This document shows, piece after piece, positions 6,224-7,005 of a stretch of 7,005 bases of DNA. Position numbers and translations under genes: made by a program. Within the stretch, counting starts at the first letter, position 1. Every line of letters begins with the position of its first letter. The stretch spans positions 1 to 7,005 of the forward strand of contig CAKUAQ010000074.1 of NCBI GenBank assembly GCA_934636435.1, in the 5' to 3' direction. This stretch comes from an uncultured Eubacteriales bacterium (GTDB lineage Bacteria; Bacillota; Clostridia; Oscillospirales; Acutalibacteraceae). Below the pieces are notes generated by a model, which was not told where the DNA came from, made no database searches, and worked only from the letters and a program-made list of their open reading frames with translations.

Positions 6224-6279
6224 AATTCCACCCATTCCCTATGTCCAATCCGAATCGGGAGCCCCCTCGGCTGACACAG

Positions 6280-7005
6280 TTATTGTATTTTTTTGTTTTG
6301 CAGCGTGATGGCGCAAAGACCGACGATCACTTCCTGGGACAAGGTGCGCAGCGTGATGCTTTCCACCGGTTCCGGCAGCAGCCGCCAGCTGACGACACAT
6401 GCCCGGCAGTTATCCCCCAAACGAATCTGCTCCGGCGGATCTTCCGGCAGGCAGAATGCATCCGTTTCATAGCTATAATCATTGACCCCGCTTTGATCCG
6501 CTACCATCCCCGCCCCGTCATAACCGCAAAGGGACCAGAAGTTTTCCGGATGGACCAGGTCGATGCTTTCCGTTTTTCCGGAAGCATACTGTATCACCAG
6601 CTCTGCGTTGGCTATGCCGCACTGCATCGGATTGGTGCTTCCGGCGACCAGAAAATGGATCGCCTCCGCCGATGTCCGTATCGGAAATTCAACCTCGGAC
6701 GGCCAGCTGCTCCAAAGGGAGGTAAACGCAATGTTGCGCTTGACACCGTTCCACCGGAACGGGATTCCACGCTCCGAACGGACCGTCCCCGTCTTTTGCA
6801 GCTCCGGCCGCAACGAAATCTCCGGCGGTTTCTTACCCCAGAAGGTAAAGGTCCACGGAGAATACCCATCCGTTCCGATGCTCAGCCGGTTGATATCCCG
6901 GAAAGGAGATTCGTACCTCTGCTTAAATATGCGCTGCACCGCCCCGTTACACCCGGCGGCAATGGGCCATTCGGTAAAGTCCCCATGGCTCACATCCACC
7001 GATGC
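6280..7005 (-). CDS. Unidentified protein, C-terminal 241 residues (N-terminus beyond the window)
   Basis: The frame is open from the right edge to the TAA at 6280, with no start required inside the window; a GTG at 6999 is only an internal codon. The visible part is rich in aromatic and beta-prone segments. It contains AFTSLWSSWPSEVEFPIRTS, then LVAGSTNPMQ and NAELVIQYASGKTESIDLVH followed by PENFWSL. This resembles beta-sandwich C-terminal domains of large uncharacterised proteins in polysaccharide- or glycoside-degradation loci, where an AGSTNPMQ-type block recurs (from memory, not searched). I see no catalytic residues and cannot assign an enzyme family. The gene precedes the nucleoside hydrolase by 56 bases in the same direction, so the two are probably cotranscribed. 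Confidence 0.75.
   Translation of the reverse strand, partial: ASVDVSHGDFTEWPIAAGCNGAVQRIFKQRYESPFRDINRLSIGTDGYSPWTFTFWGKKPPEISLRPELQKTGTVRSERGIPFRWNGVKRNIAFTSLWSSWPSEVEFPIRTSAEAIHFLVAGSTNPMQCGIANAELVIQYASGKTESIDLVHPENFWSLCGYDGAGMVADQSGVNDYSYETDAFCLPEDPPEQIRLGDNCRACVVSWRLLPEPVESITLRTLSQEVIVGLCAITLQNKKIQ

Noticed and set aside
6240..6279. Terminator between the unknown protein and the nucleoside hydrolase
   Set aside because: The G/C-rich stretch GAGGGGGCTCCC can only form a tiny hairpin and no T run follows in the transcribed direction.

Overview
The window reads as a carbohydrate or nucleoside utilisation locus from a Gram-positive gut-type Firmicute (Clostridia, perhaps Oscillospirales). 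This rests on strong AGGAGG-like ribosome binding sites, tightly packed genes, moderately high GC by eye, and protein families typical of such loci. I cannot name a species. All convincing genes lie on the minus strand, so transcription runs from the right edge to the left edge.

Layout in transcription order: (1) 7005-6280, C-terminal part of an unidentified large beta-sandwich-like protein running off the right edge. (2) 6223-5297, a divergent nucleoside hydrolase (IUNH superfamily). (3) 5296-4998, a roughly 300-base gap with a convincing promoter (extended -10), an adjacent 16-base near-palindrome, and a 5' leader closed by a long-range stem that ends in a T-rich tract. (4) 4997-4398, an SGNH/GDSL hydrolase. 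(5) 4389-3833, the decayed remnant of a tyrosine/dual-specificity phosphatase, with two frameshifts and an internal deletion that removes the catalytic P-loop. A short stretch at its upstream end resembles the start of an MBL-fold hydrolase. (6) 3807-2608, an MFS transporter related to the organophosphate:phosphate antiporter group. (7) 2580-892, a short GH78-type alpha-L-rhamnosidase-like enzyme. (8) 884 to the left edge, a ribokinase missing only its extreme C-terminus.

Working model (inference): none of the enzymes whose start is visible has a recognisable signal peptide, so a small glycoside or nucleoside-like compound is probably imported by the MFS carrier and dismantled in the cytoplasm. 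The SGNH enzyme would remove an ester, the GH78-like and nucleoside-hydrolase-like enzymes would cleave glycosidic bonds, and ribokinase would phosphorylate a released pentose. The nucleoside hydrolase plus ribokinase pairing points to ribose or a ribose-like sugar. No rhamnose-catabolic gene is visible. Three proteins show substitutions at key positions: His to Trp in the nucleoside hydrolase, Glu to Asp at the GH78 acid position, and loss of the second substrate-binding Arg in the transporter. The real substrate may therefore differ from the textbook ones. I found no mobile element, CRISPR array, tRNA or rRNA.
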